A DNA stretch of 64,000 bases, from the NCBI RefSeq assembly GCF_040706555.1, contig NZ_JAPDRH010000003.1:496001-560000 (forward strand). The letters are read 5' to 3'. A program made the position numbers and the translations under genes. The stretch is from Lentisalinibacter salinarum. GTDB lineage: Bacteria; Pseudomonadota; Gammaproteobacteria; Steroidobacterales; Woeseiaceae. The notes beneath the pieces were generated by a model. That model searched no databases. It had not been told where the DNA came from and saw only the letters and a list, made by a program, of their open reading frames with translations. This document shows positions 17,966-27,907 of this stretch, in pieces (the stretch's first letter is position 1; the number at the start of each line of letters is the position of its first letter).

Positions 17966-18316
17966 TCAGGGCAGCCGTTCCTCGGCGTCGTCGCCGGTCG
18001 TACGTGCCGCCTCGGCGATCGCGCGGGCGTGTACCGCCAGGTCGCGCGCGGCCAGCGCGTCGCGGCGCGCCGCGCGGAAGCTGCGTTCCTTCAGGTGGGT
18101 CTCGGCGCTGACGAGCCTGGAGCGCGCCGAACGGAACTCGCCGGCCGCCAGGTCCTCGGCGCCGGCTTCCCGCGCGGCCTCGATGGCCTGGCGGGCATCG
18201 CTCATCTCCTGCACCGGAGGGCCGCCGGAAGCGCAGCCGCCGGCCGAAAACAGGAACGTCACCACCGCGATCCAGGCGGCGAGAGGCGCTCCGGAGAATG
18301 AAGACTTCGAGATCAC
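17966..18316 (-). CDS. DUF4398 domain protein, probable lipoprotein
   Basis: Small exported protein of unknown function, 116 residues, with an N-terminal signal and a possible lipidation cysteine in FSAGGCAS (the box is atypical, lacking Leu at -3). The remainder is the Ala-rich helical repeat of DUF4398 (ARQAIEAAREAGAEDLAAGEF, then AETHLKERSFRAARRDALAA). Start is GTG 18316, without a strong ribosome site. Related proteins flank OmpA-like or TPR envelope proteins elsewhere, but no such partner is here. Confidence 0.75.
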   Translation of the reverse strand: MISKSSFSGAPLAAWIAVVTFLFSAGGCASGGPPVQEMSDARQAIEAAREAGAEDLAAGEFRSARSRLVSAETHLKERSFRAARRDALAARDLAVHARAIAEAARTTGDDAEERLP

Positions 18317-18468
18317 AGCGGAACGCTAGCAGCAGCCACGGGGACCGTCAAGCAGGCAAAATCCGACCAGAAACGGCGGTTTATGGCATTCACGGGGACT
18401 GACGGGGGAAACTCCTGCTGGTACATTACGCGCCGGCCAGGGCCGACGAGGACAAGAAGTCGAGAACG

Positions 18469-18825
18469 ATGAACTACCGCATCTATCACAATCCCCGCTG
18501 CTCCAAGTCCCGGGCGACACTCGCTCTCCTGGAGGAGGCCGGTGTTGCCGTCACGGTCACCGAGTACCTGAAGGAACCGCCGGATGCCGCCACGCTGCTC
18601 CGCATTACCGAACTTCTGGGCTGCCGGCCGCAGGATCTGATCCGCCGCAACGATCCGGATTACCGCAGCGAGCGGGAGACGGTGGACGCCCTCGCCGACG
18701 ATGCCGCGGCGGCGTGGCTCGCGGCGCATCCTGCGGCCATCGAACGGCCGATCGTGGTCCGCGACGACGATGCAGCAGCGATCGGCCGGCCGCCCGAAAA
18801 CGTGCACGGGATCCTGCGCACGTGA
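18469..18825 (+). CDS. arsC: ArsC-family reductase (glutaredoxin-type arsenate reductase)
   Basis: A 118-residue protein of the glutaredoxin-dependent arsenate reductase family. The redox cysteine is C11 in NPRCSKSR, as in E. coli ArsC; the protein is of the short chromosomal type, which may also act on other substrates. The GTG of wrbA overlaps its TGA (18822-18825), suggesting coupled translation. arsC-wrbA-DUF2069 is a gene order I recognise in other gammaproteobacteria. Confidence 0.85.
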   Translation: MNYRIYHNPRCSKSRATLALLEEAGVAVTVTEYLKEPPDAATLLRITELLGCRPQDLIRRNDPDYRSERETVDALADDAAAAWLAAHPAAIERPIVVRDDDAAAIGRPPENVHGILRT

Positions 18826-19415
18826 GCGAGATCCTGGTGGTCTATTACTCGCGGACCGGCGCCACCGAAGCCCTGGCCCGCGAGGTCGCCCGGGGCGTGG
18901 ACGGCGTGGAAGGTGCCGCGGCGCGGCTGCGCACGGTACCGGCGGTCTCCGCCGAGACGGAGGCGAGCGCGCCCGCGGTGCCCGGGGACGGCCCGCCCTA
19001 CGCTACGACCGATGACCTGGTGGAATGCGACGGGCTGGTGCTCGGCAGCCCGACCCGTTTCGGCAACATGTCCGCGGCGATGAAGTACTTCCTGGACGGA
19101 ACCTCGGCGCAGTGGCTGGCCGGCAAGCTGATCGGCAAGCCCGCCGGCCTGTTCACCTCCACCGGCAGCCTGCACGGAGGCCAGGAGGCCACGCTGCTGA
19201 CCATGGCGGTGCCGCTGCTGCATCACGGCATGCTGATCGTAGGCCTCCCCTACAGCGAAGCGGCGCTGACCGAGACGACCAGCGGCGGTACGCCCTACGG
19301 TGCCAGTCACGTGGCCGGCCCCGACGCCAATCCGCGCCTCACCGGCCACGAGGTCACGCTCGCGCGGGCCCTCGGCCGGCGCGTGGCCGAGACCGCCCTG
19401 AGGCTGGCCCGCTGA
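18822..19415 (+). CDS. wrbA: NAD(P)H:quinone oxidoreductase, WrbA type
   Basis: A flavodoxin-like FMN protein of 197 residues that reduces quinones by two electrons. The N-terminal FMN phosphate loop is YYSRTGATEALA; the SPTRFGNMSAAMK and TSTGSLHGGQE segments are typical WrbA motifs. Start is GTG 18822, overlapping the arsC stop. The DUF2069 gene follows 8 bases after its stop. Confidence 0.94.
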   Translation: MSEILVVYYSRTGATEALAREVARGVDGVEGAAARLRTVPAVSAETEASAPAVPGDGPPYATTDDLVECDGLVLGSPTRFGNMSAAMKYFLDGTSAQWLAGKLIGKPAGLFTSTGSLHGGQEATLLTMAVPLLHHGMLIVGLPYSEAALTETTSGGTPYGASHVAGPDANPRLTGHEVTLARALGRRVAETALRLAR

Positions 19416-19423
19416 GCGGCCCG

Positions 19424-19762
19424 GTGTTGCCGATCGCGCTCTGGCTACCGGCCACCGCGGCCTGGCTCGCGGCCGGTGTGCTGTCGATGGCACTCGTGGC
19501 GGCGGGCCCCGGCACCGCCCCGGTGTGGGCCTGGATCGTCACCGCCCTGCCGGTGGGACTCACCCTGCCGTTCATGCTGCTGCGCCGACCGGACTCGTTC
19601 CTGCTGGCGCTGCTGGGCAGCGCAGGCTACGCCGGCTTCGGTCTGATGGAGTCGATCGCGAACCCGACCGCGCGGGTCCTGGCCGCCACGGTGACGGCCG
19701 TCTCGCTGCTGGCGTTCTTCCTGCTGGTCCCGGTGGTGAGGATCGCCCGCCGCCGCAGCTAG
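19424..19762 (+). CDS. DUF2069 membrane protein
   Basis: A 112-residue hydrophobic protein with four predicted membrane helices, ending in Arg-rich RRRS. It matches DUF2069 by length, helix layout and position after wrbA. Function unknown. The start is GTG 19424, with an alternative TTG three bases downstream. Its TAG (19760-19762) overlaps the TAG of the convergent hda gene on a shared CTAG. Confidence 0.75.
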   Translation: MLPIALWLPATAAWLAAGVLSMALVAAGPGTAPVWAWIVTALPVGLTLPFMLLRRPDSFLLALLGSAGYAGFGLMESIANPTARVLAATVTAVSLLAFFLLVPVVRIARRRS

Positions 19763-20442
19763 GTGCCGAGCACCTCGCGGACGAAGGGGATGGTCAGCCG
19801 CCGGGAGGCGGCCAGCGACGCGGTATCGAGCCGGTCCAGCAGTGCGGTCAGCCGCCCCATGTCCCGGGGCACCCGGCGCAACAGGTAGCGCGCCGTGTCG
19901 GCCGGCAGGTCGAAGCCACGAAACCTGGCGCGGGCCCGCAGCGCCTCGAGGCGCTCCTCGTCGTCCAGATAACGCAGGCGGAACAACGCAAGAGCCTGGC
20001 AACGGCTGACGAGGTCCGGCAGTCGGATACCGAGCTCCGCCGGCGGCCCGGCAGCGGCGACCACCAGCCGGCCGCCCGCGAGCGACAGCCCGTTCACCAG
20101 CCGGAACAGCGCCCGCTCCCAGCGCTCGTCACCCACGACCCGGTCGATATCGTCCAGGCAGACCAGATCCAGCGCCTCCAGCCCCTCGAGCATCTCCGGT
20201 GCCGGCGCGCTGCCGAGCGGCACGTAGGCGCAACGGCGCTCCGGCCTATGGGCGCAGATGGCCTGCAGCAGGTGGCTCTTGCCACACCCCGGCGGGCCGG
20301 CTATCCACAGGCCCGGCGGCGCCGGGTCCTTCGCGGCCGCCGCCAACGCCCCGTCCCCGGGGGCACGGAACGTTTCGAACACCGCATGATCCTGCAGCGC
20401 CAGCGCCAGCGGCAGCTGTCCCCGGGCCGGGCCGTCAACCAT
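19759..20442 (-). CDS. hda: DnaA regulatory inactivator Hda
   Basis: A 227-residue AAA+ protein homologous to the DnaA ATPase domain; in E. coli, Hda bound to the sliding clamp promotes hydrolysis of DnaA-ATP. The N-terminal QLPLALAL segment is the likely clamp-binding region, Walker A is GPPGCGKSH, and Walker B is LVCLDDID. Start ATG 20442 overlaps the permease stop by eight bases. Its last four bases are shared with DUF2069. Confidence 0.92.
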   Translation of the reverse strand: MVDGPARGQLPLALALQDHAVFETFRAPGDGALAAAAKDPAPPGLWIAGPPGCGKSHLLQAICAHRPERRCAYVPLGSAPAPEMLEGLEALDLVCLDDIDRVVGDERWERALFRLVNGLSLAGGRLVVAAAGPPAELGIRLPDLVSRCQALALFRLRYLDDEERLEALRARARFRGFDLPADTARYLLRRVPRDMGRLTALLDRLDTASLAASRRLTIPFVREVLGT

Positions 20443-21505
20443 CTCCGCCCCCGTCCGGACCCGGACCGGCGCCTTCCGCCAGGTAGCTGCGATAGGCGAA
20501 CCGGGCCAGCACCGACAGCACCGCCGCCGCCGGCAGCGCCAGCAGGATGCCGAAGAAGCCGAACAGCTGGCCGAAGGCCATCACGGCGAAGATCACGACC
20601 ACGGGATGCAGCCCGATGCGGTCGCCGACGAGCTTCGGCGTGAGCACGCTGCCCTCGATGAACTGGCCCACAGAGAATACGGCGACCACGCCGAGCAGCA
20701 TCAGCAGGGCGTTGGGCTCGTTCACCGCCGTCAGGCCGGCCAGGGCGATGCCGAAGATGAAGCCCAGATAGGGCACGAAGCTCACCAGGCCGGAGACGAC
20801 GCCGATGGCCAGCGCGAACTGCAGGCCGAGCAGCGTCAGGCCCAGCGTGTAGATGAAGGCGAGCCCGGCCATCACCAGCAGCTGGCCGCGCAGGAAGGCG
20901 CCCAGGACCTCGTCCGTCTCACGGAACAGGCGGAACACGGTTTCCCGCCGCGACGACGGCACCAGGCTGCCGAGCCGGGCCATGATCAGGTCCCAGTCGC
21001 GCAGCAGGTAGAATGTAAGGATCGGTATCAGGAACAGCGACAGCAAGGCGGCCACCAGCGCGCCGCCCGAACGGCCGAGCGAGGCGAGCACGCGACTGCC
21101 CCACTGACCGGCCATGCTGCCGTAGTCCGAGAGGAAAGCGGCCAGCCCGATACCCTGGCCCGTGCCCTCGCCGTCGATGAACTGCCGGGCCAGAGGCAGC
21201 AGCCGCTCCTCGACGTATTGCATGTAGCGCGGCAGCGCCTCCAGCAGGGCGCCGATCTGCGCCTGCACCAGCGGCAGCACCAGCAGCACGATCGCGCCGA
21301 TGACGACGAACGTCAGCAGGAACACCGCCAGCACCGCCAGCGAGCGCGGCAGCTTCAGCTTCTGCAGCCGGTCCGCCATGGGGTCGCCGACGTAGGCCAG
21401 CAGGGCCGCCGCCACGAACGGCGTCAGCACCGGCGCCAGCAGATAGAGCAGCCACGCGGTGATGGCCGCACCCACGAGCCAGAAGATTCGATTCTCGGCA
21501 CTCAT
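20435..21505 (-). CDS. AI-2E family transporter (PerM-like permease)
   Basis: A 356-residue polytopic membrane protein (about eight helices) of the AI-2 exporter/PerM family, which in other bacteria is linked to export of AI-2 or to Na+(Li+)/H+ antiport. Clear family features include the C-terminal LTPKLVGDRIGLHPVVVIF stretch. The start at ATG 21505 has GGAGGAG ten bases upstream and overlaps the pgsA stop as ATGA. hda lies immediately downstream. Substrate not determinable from the sequence. Confidence 0.85.
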   Translation of the reverse strand: MSAENRIFWLVGAAITAWLLYLLAPVLTPFVAAALLAYVGDPMADRLQKLKLPRSLAVLAVFLLTFVVIGAIVLLVLPLVQAQIGALLEALPRYMQYVEERLLPLARQFIDGEGTGQGIGLAAFLSDYGSMAGQWGSRVLASLGRSGGALVAALLSLFLIPILTFYLLRDWDLIMARLGSLVPSSRRETVFRLFRETDEVLGAFLRGQLLVMAGLAFIYTLGLTLLGLQFALAIGVVSGLVSFVPYLGFIFGIALAGLTAVNEPNALLMLLGVVAVFSVGQFIEGSVLTPKLVGDRIGLHPVVVIFAVMAFGQLFGFFGILLALPAAAVLSVLARFAYRSYLAEGAGPGPDGGGDG

Positions 21506-22065
21506 GCTCTGTTCTCCTCCCGGGCTCCTTCCGTGGCCCGGCGGGCCCAGGACAGCACGTAGTCGATACCGCTTACCACCGCCGTGACGAGCACGCCGGC
21601 GCCGAGCACCACCAGGGTGATGTCGGGCGGCCAGGCGAAGCCGGCGTGGCCCAGCACGCTCAGGACGTAGAGCAGTTCGATCGCGGTGTTCACCTTGCTG
21701 ATCTTCGTCGGCTGGCCGGTTACCGGCGCGATCAGGAAATTGTAGGCGAGCGCCCCCGCCACGATGACCAGGTCGCGGACGATGACCACTGCCGCGAGCC
21801 ACACCGGCGCCAGGCCCACCGCGGCGAGGGTGAGGAACACCCCGGCCACGAGCAGCTTGTCCGCCGCCGGATCCAGCAGCGCACCCAGCCGGCTCTGCCA
21901 GGCGAAGCGCTTGGCGAGAAAGCCGTCCACGCCGTCGGAGAAGCCGGCGAAGAAGAACAGGGCGAGTGCCACCGGATAGGCGCCCACGGCAATGGCATAG
22001 AGCGTCGGCGGGATCAGCAGGATGCGGACCACCGAAATGAAATTTGGCAGCCAGCTAAGGTTCAT
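21502..22065 (-). CDS. pgsA: CDP-diacylglycerol-glycerol-3-phosphate 3-phosphatidyltransferase
   Basis: Membrane CDP-alcohol phosphotransferase making phosphatidylglycerolphosphate, the precursor of phosphatidylglycerol and cardiolipin. 187 residues. The metal-binding motif runs D44, D47, G48, A51, G61, D65, D69; the usual Arg after A51 is Lys here. The start is ATG 22065, 15 bases after the DUF2066 stop. It overlaps the permease gene by four bases. Confidence 0.93.
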   Translation of the reverse strand: MNLSWLPNFISVVRILLIPPTLYAIAVGAYPVALALFFFAGFSDGVDGFLAKRFAWQSRLGALLDPAADKLLVAGVFLTLAAVGLAPVWLAAVVIVRDLVIVAGALAYNFLIAPVTGQPTKISKVNTAIELLYVLSVLGHAGFAWPPDITLVVLGAGVLVTAVVSGIDYVLSWARRATEGAREENRA

Positions 22066-22080
22066 CGGGGCGCCGGCGAC

Positions 22081-23268
22081 TCAGGGTCGGTAGGCCACGG
22101 TCAGGTCCGGCACTTCACGCACTTGCCCTGCTGCGCCCACTTCGCCGCCTGTAGCGGCCGGATCTACCACCTCCTCCAGAGTGCCGAATCGCCCGCTCAG
22201 GCGCAGCACCCGGCCGAGCCGGTCGGACGCGCCGAGTAATTCCAGTCGGTAGGTGAGCGCGTTGTCGGCGAGCTGCTCGAGGCGCAGGTCGCGGATCATG
22301 CTCACCGAGGTCAGGTAGCGGCTGATGTCGGCGTATGCGGCCAGGTCCTCGACGCCGGTCACCGTGAGACGCACCGGGTTCGCGCGTTCGTCGCCGACGG
22401 CCGCGAGCTGTCCTGCCATGAGGTCGGCGACCCGATGCACGGCATCCTCGATCGAGGCGCGCCACTGGCGCTGCTCGCCGCCGAAATACCAGGTCCAGCG
22501 CGGCAGCTGGCGGCCGTCCGCGTCGATGCGCCCGAGCAGGATGCTGTTCGCGCCGTAGCGGGAAGACGCCTCGAGCACGGGCTGCTCGAAACCGCCCCAC
22601 ACGTCGCTGAACGCCACGCTCCCCCGGTCCTGGGCGTCGAGCAGCGGCCACACGAAGGGCAGTCCCCTGGCCCGTGCCACGTCCTCGACGCGCTGGCGCA
22701 GGAAACCGTCGCGATCGGCGCCGTCCAGCTGCCGAGTCGAGCGTCCCGGGACCGCCGCCGGAGCCGGCCCGTCCTCGGCGGCGATCAGATCGCGGTCGCC
22801 GCCGCCCCGGTCTACCGCGAGCCACAGCAGCGTCACCGGCCGCTCGCTGCCCCATACGGCGCGGCCGGCCTCCCGCAGGCGCGCCGCGATGGCACGGCCG
22901 TCGAAACTGACCCACAGCGTCTCCTCCGCGCCCCGCCGATAACCCTGCACCAGCCGCGTCGGATCCTCGAACAACGCCTCCAGCGCCGGATCCCCGGCCG
23001 CCGTGCGCTGGCCGGTGACGCGCACCAGAACCTGGGACAACGCGCGCCGGTAGGCTTGCTCGCGCCAGTCGGACTCGCTCCGGTCCGCCGGCACCTGGAT
23101 GGTGTAGAGGTCCGCCACCTCCGCCGCGCTGGCCGGCGCTGCCGCGGACAGGACGACGGCAATTGCCATGACAATGGCGGCGGCGACGCGGGCCGGGAGG
23201 GCAGCGAGGCGGAGCGGCCGACCCGCTCCGCGAGGCACGCCGGCGGTGCTTCGTGCGGTTGGATGCAT
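22081..23268 (-). CDS. DUF2066 domain protein (exported)
   Basis: A 395-residue predicted exported protein of unknown function. Residues 1-45 contain an Arg/Pro-rich n-region and a hydrophobic segment ending ASAA, a long signal sequence. The mature part contains the DUF2066 features RALSQVLVRVTGQ and SDVWGGF(EQ)PVLEASSRYGANSILLGRI; the repeated domain near the C-terminus is weaker. In many gammaproteobacteria DUF2066 genes lie between purM and hda, as here. Divergent from purM, with an 85-base gap. Confidence 0.82.
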   Translation of the reverse strand: MHPTARSTAGVPRGAGRPLRLAALPARVAAAIVMAIAVVLSAAAPASAAEVADLYTIQVPADRSESDWREQAYRRALSQVLVRVTGQRTAAGDPALEALFEDPTRLVQGYRRGAEETLWVSFDGRAIAARLREAGRAVWGSERPVTLLWLAVDRGGGDRDLIAAEDGPAPAAVPGRSTRQLDGADRDGFLRQRVEDVARARGLPFVWPLLDAQDRGSVAFSDVWGGFEQPVLEASSRYGANSILLGRIDADGRQLPRWTWYFGGEQRQWRASIEDAVHRVADLMAGQLAAVGDERANPVRLTVTGVEDLAAYADISRYLTSVSMIRDLRLEQLADNALTYRLELLGASDRLGRVLRLSGRFGTLEEVVDPAATGGEVGAAGQVREVPDLTVAYRP

Positions 23269-23353
23269 GAGACGCGGTTTCCGAGCAGGACTTCAATCTC
23301 TATTATATCGTTCTCCCCCCGGCCTGAGGCCACCGCCCGGGACACATCGGCCG
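23269..23353. promoter_or_regulatory. Divergent promoter region of DUF2066 and purM
   Basis: The gap is AT-rich for this genome. On the minus strand, TATAAT is read from 23307 to 23302. On the plus strand, TATTAT at 23301-23306 lies 17 bases after TTTCCG (23278-23283). Both genes may start from the overlapping core. Motif-level prediction only; no Pur box (PurR site) could be identified with confidence. Confidence 0.4.
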
Positions 23354-24387
<1,034 letters not shown>

Positions 24388-24391
<4 letters not shown>

Positions 24392-25050
24392 GCGCGGACG
24401 GCGAGACCACCGTCCGCGCCGTGGTGCTGATCTCCGGCGAAGGCACCAACCTGCAGGCATTCATCGACGCCGTCGCGGCGGGAAACCTGCCACTCGGCCT
24501 CGCCGCGGTCGTCGCCAGCCGCGCGGACGCGCCGGGGCTCGCACGCGCGCGGCGGGCCGGCATCCCGGCAGCCGCCGTGCCGGCGGATGAGGTGCCGGAC
24601 CGGGAGGCTTACGATGCGGCGCTGGCCGCCGAGATCCGCCGCCACGACCCTCACCTCGTGCTGCTGGCCGGCTTCATGCGCATCCTCGGCAGTGCCTTCG
24701 TGCAGGAGTTCGCGGGCCGCATGCTGAACGTGCATCCGTCTCTGCTGCCCGCCTACCGGGGACTGCACACCCATCGGCGGGTCCTCGCGGCCGGCGACTC
24801 GGTGCACGGCTGCACGGTGCATTTCGTCAGCGACGAACTCGACGGCGGCCCCGCTGTCATACAGGCCCGTGTACCGGTGCTGCCCGGCGACGACGAGGCA
24901 TCGCTTTCAGCCCGCGTTCAGGCGGCCGAGCACATTATTTATCCACGGGCCGCCGACTGGTTCGCCAGCGGCAGGCTGAGACTGGCCGACGGCGTCCCCG
25001 AACTGGACGGGCGCGCGCTGCACGAGCCCGTAATCGCGGAGCAGAGATGA
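24388..25050 (+). CDS. purN: Phosphoribosylglycinamide formyltransferase
   Basis: GAR transformylase, purine biosynthesis step 3, using 10-formyl-tetrahydrofolate. 220 residues from a TTG at 24388, which forms a TTGA overlap with the purM stop. The product begins LSADGETT before the family's conserved RAVVLISGEGTNLQA; the first GTG (24421) would remove the beginning of the first beta strand. Active-site segments are NVHPSLLPAYRGLHT and SDELDGGP. The usual GSGSN loop reads SGEGTN. Confidence 0.9.
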
Positions 25051-25118
25051 TGGACCCGTGATTGTGGACTCGAAATCGTGAACTCCTGATCATCGCCAGC
25101 AAGGACCGAATCGCCGCC

Positions 25119-25940
25119 ATGACCCCCGCCACCCGATTGTTGCTCGTCTTGCTCGCCGCGCTCGTCGCAGGCACGCCGGCGCGCAGCGAGCCTGCACGGA
25201 CGACCGAGACGGCGGAGACGGCGCCGCCCGGGCTGCGACCTTTCGTCGCGGTGTACGAGGCGAAGGCCACGGTACTCGGCCTCGGCGGCGACGTGATCAT
25301 GCAGCTGGCCCCGGCGGACCAACCGGCAGTCTACATTTTCAGAATTACCAGCGACCCGCGGGGACTGGCGAATCTGGTGGCCGGCGAGGAAGTGGAGTGC
25401 AGCCGCTTCCGCTACGGTGAGGACGGCTTCCAGCCGCTGTATTACCACGAGGACGCCGGTGACGATTCCAGCACCGTGCGCTTCCGGCCGGAGGAAGACG
25501 CAGCGGTCGCCACCTACAAGGGGCACGAAGCCACCCTGGAGCTGCGGCCCGGCACCCTCGACCGGGCCACAGAGCAGATGGTGGTCCGCCACGAACTCGC
25601 CACGGCCACGGCCGACCTCGGGCCCTACACGACCATCGAGCGCAACGAATACCGCACCGTCGAATACCGGCCGGAAGGCACGCGGGTCGTGGACTCACCC
25701 GCCGGCAGCTACCACACGGTCGCATTCCGTCGTCAGCGGGTGGGCTCCAGCCGCAGCGTGCTGATCCACTACGCCCCGAAGCTGGACTGGATGCCGGTGA
25801 TGATCGAACAGTTCAAGGGCGACCAGAAGCAGGTCACGGCCCGGCTCAAGAACTATCGTCCACTGGACCCGTCTCCACTGAATCCGTCCGGGTCATCCGA
25901 TCCTCAGGCCCGGGGCAGCGTCACGCCCCGTTGTCCCTGA
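25119..25940 (+). CDS. DUF3108 domain protein (exported)
   Basis: A 273-residue predicted periplasmic protein, unknown function. Residues 1-24 form a signal peptide (LLLVLLAALVAGTPARSE). DUF3108 follows with YEAKATVLGLGG, FRITSDPRGLANLV and the C-terminal FxVVAR-like KNYRPL. ATG 25119 is chosen because it gives a clean signal peptide; a start at 25062 adds 19 unrelated residues. Similar proteins commonly follow purMN. The last 37 bases overlap the end of dcd on the opposite strand; the C-terminus is low-complexity (Ser/Pro). Confidence 0.78.
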   Translation: MTPATRLLLVLLAALVAGTPARSEPARTTETAETAPPGLRPFVAVYEAKATVLGLGGDVIMQLAPADQPAVYIFRITSDPRGLANLVAGEEVECSRFRYGEDGFQPLYYHEDAGDDSSTVRFRPEEDAAVATYKGHEATLELRPGTLDRATEQMVVRHELATATADLGPYTTIERNEYRTVEYRPEGTRVVDSPAGSYHTVAFRRQRVGSSRSVLIHYAPKLDWMPVMIEQFKGDQKQVTARLKNYRPLDPSPLNPSGSSDPQARGSVTPRCP

Positions 25941-26470
25941 TACTTGCCCTGGCGGTCCTTGTAAGAGACCTCGCAGGGTTCGTCCGACTCGAAGAACAGC
26001 ATCTGCGCCACGCCCTCGCCCGCATAGATCTTGGCCGGCAGCGGCGTGGTGTTGCTGAACTCGAGCGTGACGTGGCCTTCCCACTCGGGCTCGAGCGGCG
26101 TCACGTTCACGATGATCCCGCAGCGCGCGTAGGTCGATTTGCCCAGGCAGATCGTTAGCACCGTGCGCGGGATGCGGAAGTACTCGACGGTGCTCGCCAG
26201 CGCGAACGAGTTGGGTGGGATGATGCAGACGTCCGAGGTGACGTCAACGAAGCTGTTCTCGTCGAAGGCCTTCGGGTCGACGATCGCCGAGTTGATGTTC
26301 GTGAATATCTTGAATTCCCGTGAGCAGCGCACGTCGTAGCCGTAGCTCGACGTGCCGTAGGAGACCATCGGCCGGTCTCCCGTCGCGCGCACCTGGCCTG
26401 CCTCGAAGGGCTCGATCATGCCGTGCTCTGCAGCCATGCGGCGGATCCAGCGGTCGGACTTGATGCTCAT
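25904..26470 (-). CDS. dcd: dCTP deaminase
   Basis: Converts dCTP to dUTP for thymidylate synthesis. 188 residues with the dUTPase-like fold; MVSYGTSSYGYDVRCS near the N-terminus, then LGKSTYARCGIIVNVTPLEPEWEGHVTLE with the catalytic glutamate near its end and the nucleotide-binding SxxD in the C-terminal GQRGVTLPRA. Starts at ATG 26470, 3 bases after the mrp stop. The 3' ends of dcd and DUF3108 overlap. Confidence 0.96.
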   Translation of the reverse strand: MSIKSDRWIRRMAAEHGMIEPFEAGQVRATGDRPMVSYGTSSYGYDVRCSREFKIFTNINSAIVDPKAFDENSFVDVTSDVCIIPPNSFALASTVEYFRIPRTVLTICLGKSTYARCGIIVNVTPLEPEWEGHVTLEFSNTTPLPAKIYAGEGVAQMLFFESDEPCEVSYKDRQGKYQGQRGVTLPRA

Positions 26471-26473
26471 CGC

Positions 26474-27568
26474 TCAGGAATCCTCGACCACGATCTTGGG
26501 GAAGGCGCGGCTGTAGTCCCTGCCGGCCGAGGCCAGGATCGCGGCAGCCCGCAATGCCACCCCGCGGTAGGCCTCGGCGATCGAGCCGTCGGGATCGGCC
26601 ATCACCGAGGGCATGCCGCCGTCCGCATTCTGCCGGATGCTCGCGTCCAGTGGCAGCTCGCCGAGCAGCTCGACATCGGTCTCGGCGGCGAGCCGGCGCC
26701 CGCCCTCCGCCCCGAAAATCCTTTCCTCGTGCCCGCACTGGCTGCAGATGTGCGTACTCATGTTCTCGACGACGCCGAGCACATTGACCGAGACCTTGCG
26801 GAACATCTCCAGGCCCTTGCGGGCATCGGCCAGCGCGATGTCCTGGGGCGTGGTGACGACGATGGCGCCGGCCACCGGCACCTGCTGCGCCAGGGTCAAC
26901 TGGATATCCCCGGTGCCGGGCGGCATATCCACGATCAGGTAGTCCAGATCCCGCCAGCGGGTCTGGTTGAGAAGCTGGTTCAGCGCCTGGGTCACGATCG
27001 GGCCGCGCCAGACCGTGGGCTGGGAGGCGTCCACCAGGAAACCGATGGACATGGCCTGCAATCCGTGCGCCTCCAGCGGCTCCATGTTCTTGCCGTCCTC
27101 GGTCACCGGGTTCTCGCCCTCGAGGCCGAGCATCAGCGGGATGCTCGGACCATAGATGTCGGCGTCCAGGATACCGACACGCGCACCGGCCGCAGCCAGT
27201 GCCAGGGCGATATTGACGGCAGTGGTGGACTTGCCCACTCCCCCCTTGCCCGAGGCCACGGCGATGATATTGGCAACCCCGGGCAGCGGCTTCAGGTTGT
27301 GCTGCACCGACTGGGCCCGGATCTTGGCGGTCATCTCGATCTCGACCTCGTCGATTCCCTCGAGCGCTGCCACCGCAGCCTCGAGGGCCCGCGTGAGGGA
27401 GCTGCGAATGCCTTCCACCGGCAGTCTGAGCGTCACGCGGACGCGCGCCGTAGCGCCATCCCTGACGGCGTGGTCGACACTGCCCACCCGGGCCAGTGGC
27501 ATCTCGATGACGGGGAGTCGAACGGCTTCGGCCGCGGCGGCGATCTCCGGATCTTTGTCTGCGGTCAC
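26474..27568 (-). CDS. apbC: Mrp/ApbC iron-sulfur carrier ATPase
   Basis: A MinD-family P-loop ATPase of 364 residues implicated in iron-sulfur cluster assembly or transfer. The N-terminal FSCA (DUF59) domain covers about 5-90, the deviant Walker A ASGKGGVGKSTTAVN lies near 105-118, and CSQC near 270 is the bridging cysteine pair. The start is GTG 27568, with GAGG about eight bases upstream; a start at 27697 adds an unrelated segment. dcd follows after 3 bases in one operon. Confidence 0.9.
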   Translation of the reverse strand: MTADKDPEIAAAAEAVRLPVIEMPLARVGSVDHAVRDGATARVRVTLRLPVEGIRSSLTRALEAAVAALEGIDEVEIEMTAKIRAQSVQHNLKPLPGVANIIAVASGKGGVGKSTTAVNIALALAAAGARVGILDADIYGPSIPLMLGLEGENPVTEDGKNMEPLEAHGLQAMSIGFLVDASQPTVWRGPIVTQALNQLLNQTRWRDLDYLIVDMPPGTGDIQLTLAQQVPVAGAIVVTTPQDIALADARKGLEMFRKVSVNVLGVVENMSTHICSQCGHEERIFGAEGGRRLAAETDVELLGELPLDASIRQNADGGMPSVMADPDGSIAEAYRGVALRAAAILASAGRDYSRAFPKIVVEDS

Positions 27569-27907
27569 AGCTCTTGCCTCTCTTGCGAATGTTTTACGAA
27601 GCGCGTCATTGTAACGAAGATTGCGTCGCCGGGCGGGCCCGGCCGCTGCCGGGTCTCGCCCGGCCCACGCCCCCCCCGCAGGCGTGACCGATGTCACGAT
27701 CGAGGCCGGAAGTCGCGGCTTGCAGGCGGGCTTATGGCATAATCCGGCTATCAGAGGGGACGACCCGGAATGTCGACATCCCGCAATCCCGAGTCCGCGG
27801 ATCGCCCGCCCGCCGACGGCGAGCGGCAGCGCGGCTGACGGGACGTATTCTGCGCGGGATTTGCAGCCGGCCTGCGCCGGGAAGCCCGAGGTTTACAGCG
27901 AGGCAGG
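27569..27907. promoter_or_regulatory. Divergent 339-base intergenic region (apbC / kinase)
   Basis: For the kinase, an extended -10 TGGCATAAT lies at 27735-27743, with no matching -35. This would give a leader of about 155 nt. A 22-codon frame starts at ATG 27770 and stops at TGA 27838 in that leader, preceded by GAGG at 27754-27757, and may be a leader peptide or chance. For apbC, TACAAT (minus, 27611-27606) is a weak -10. I see no other feature. Confidence 0.4.
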
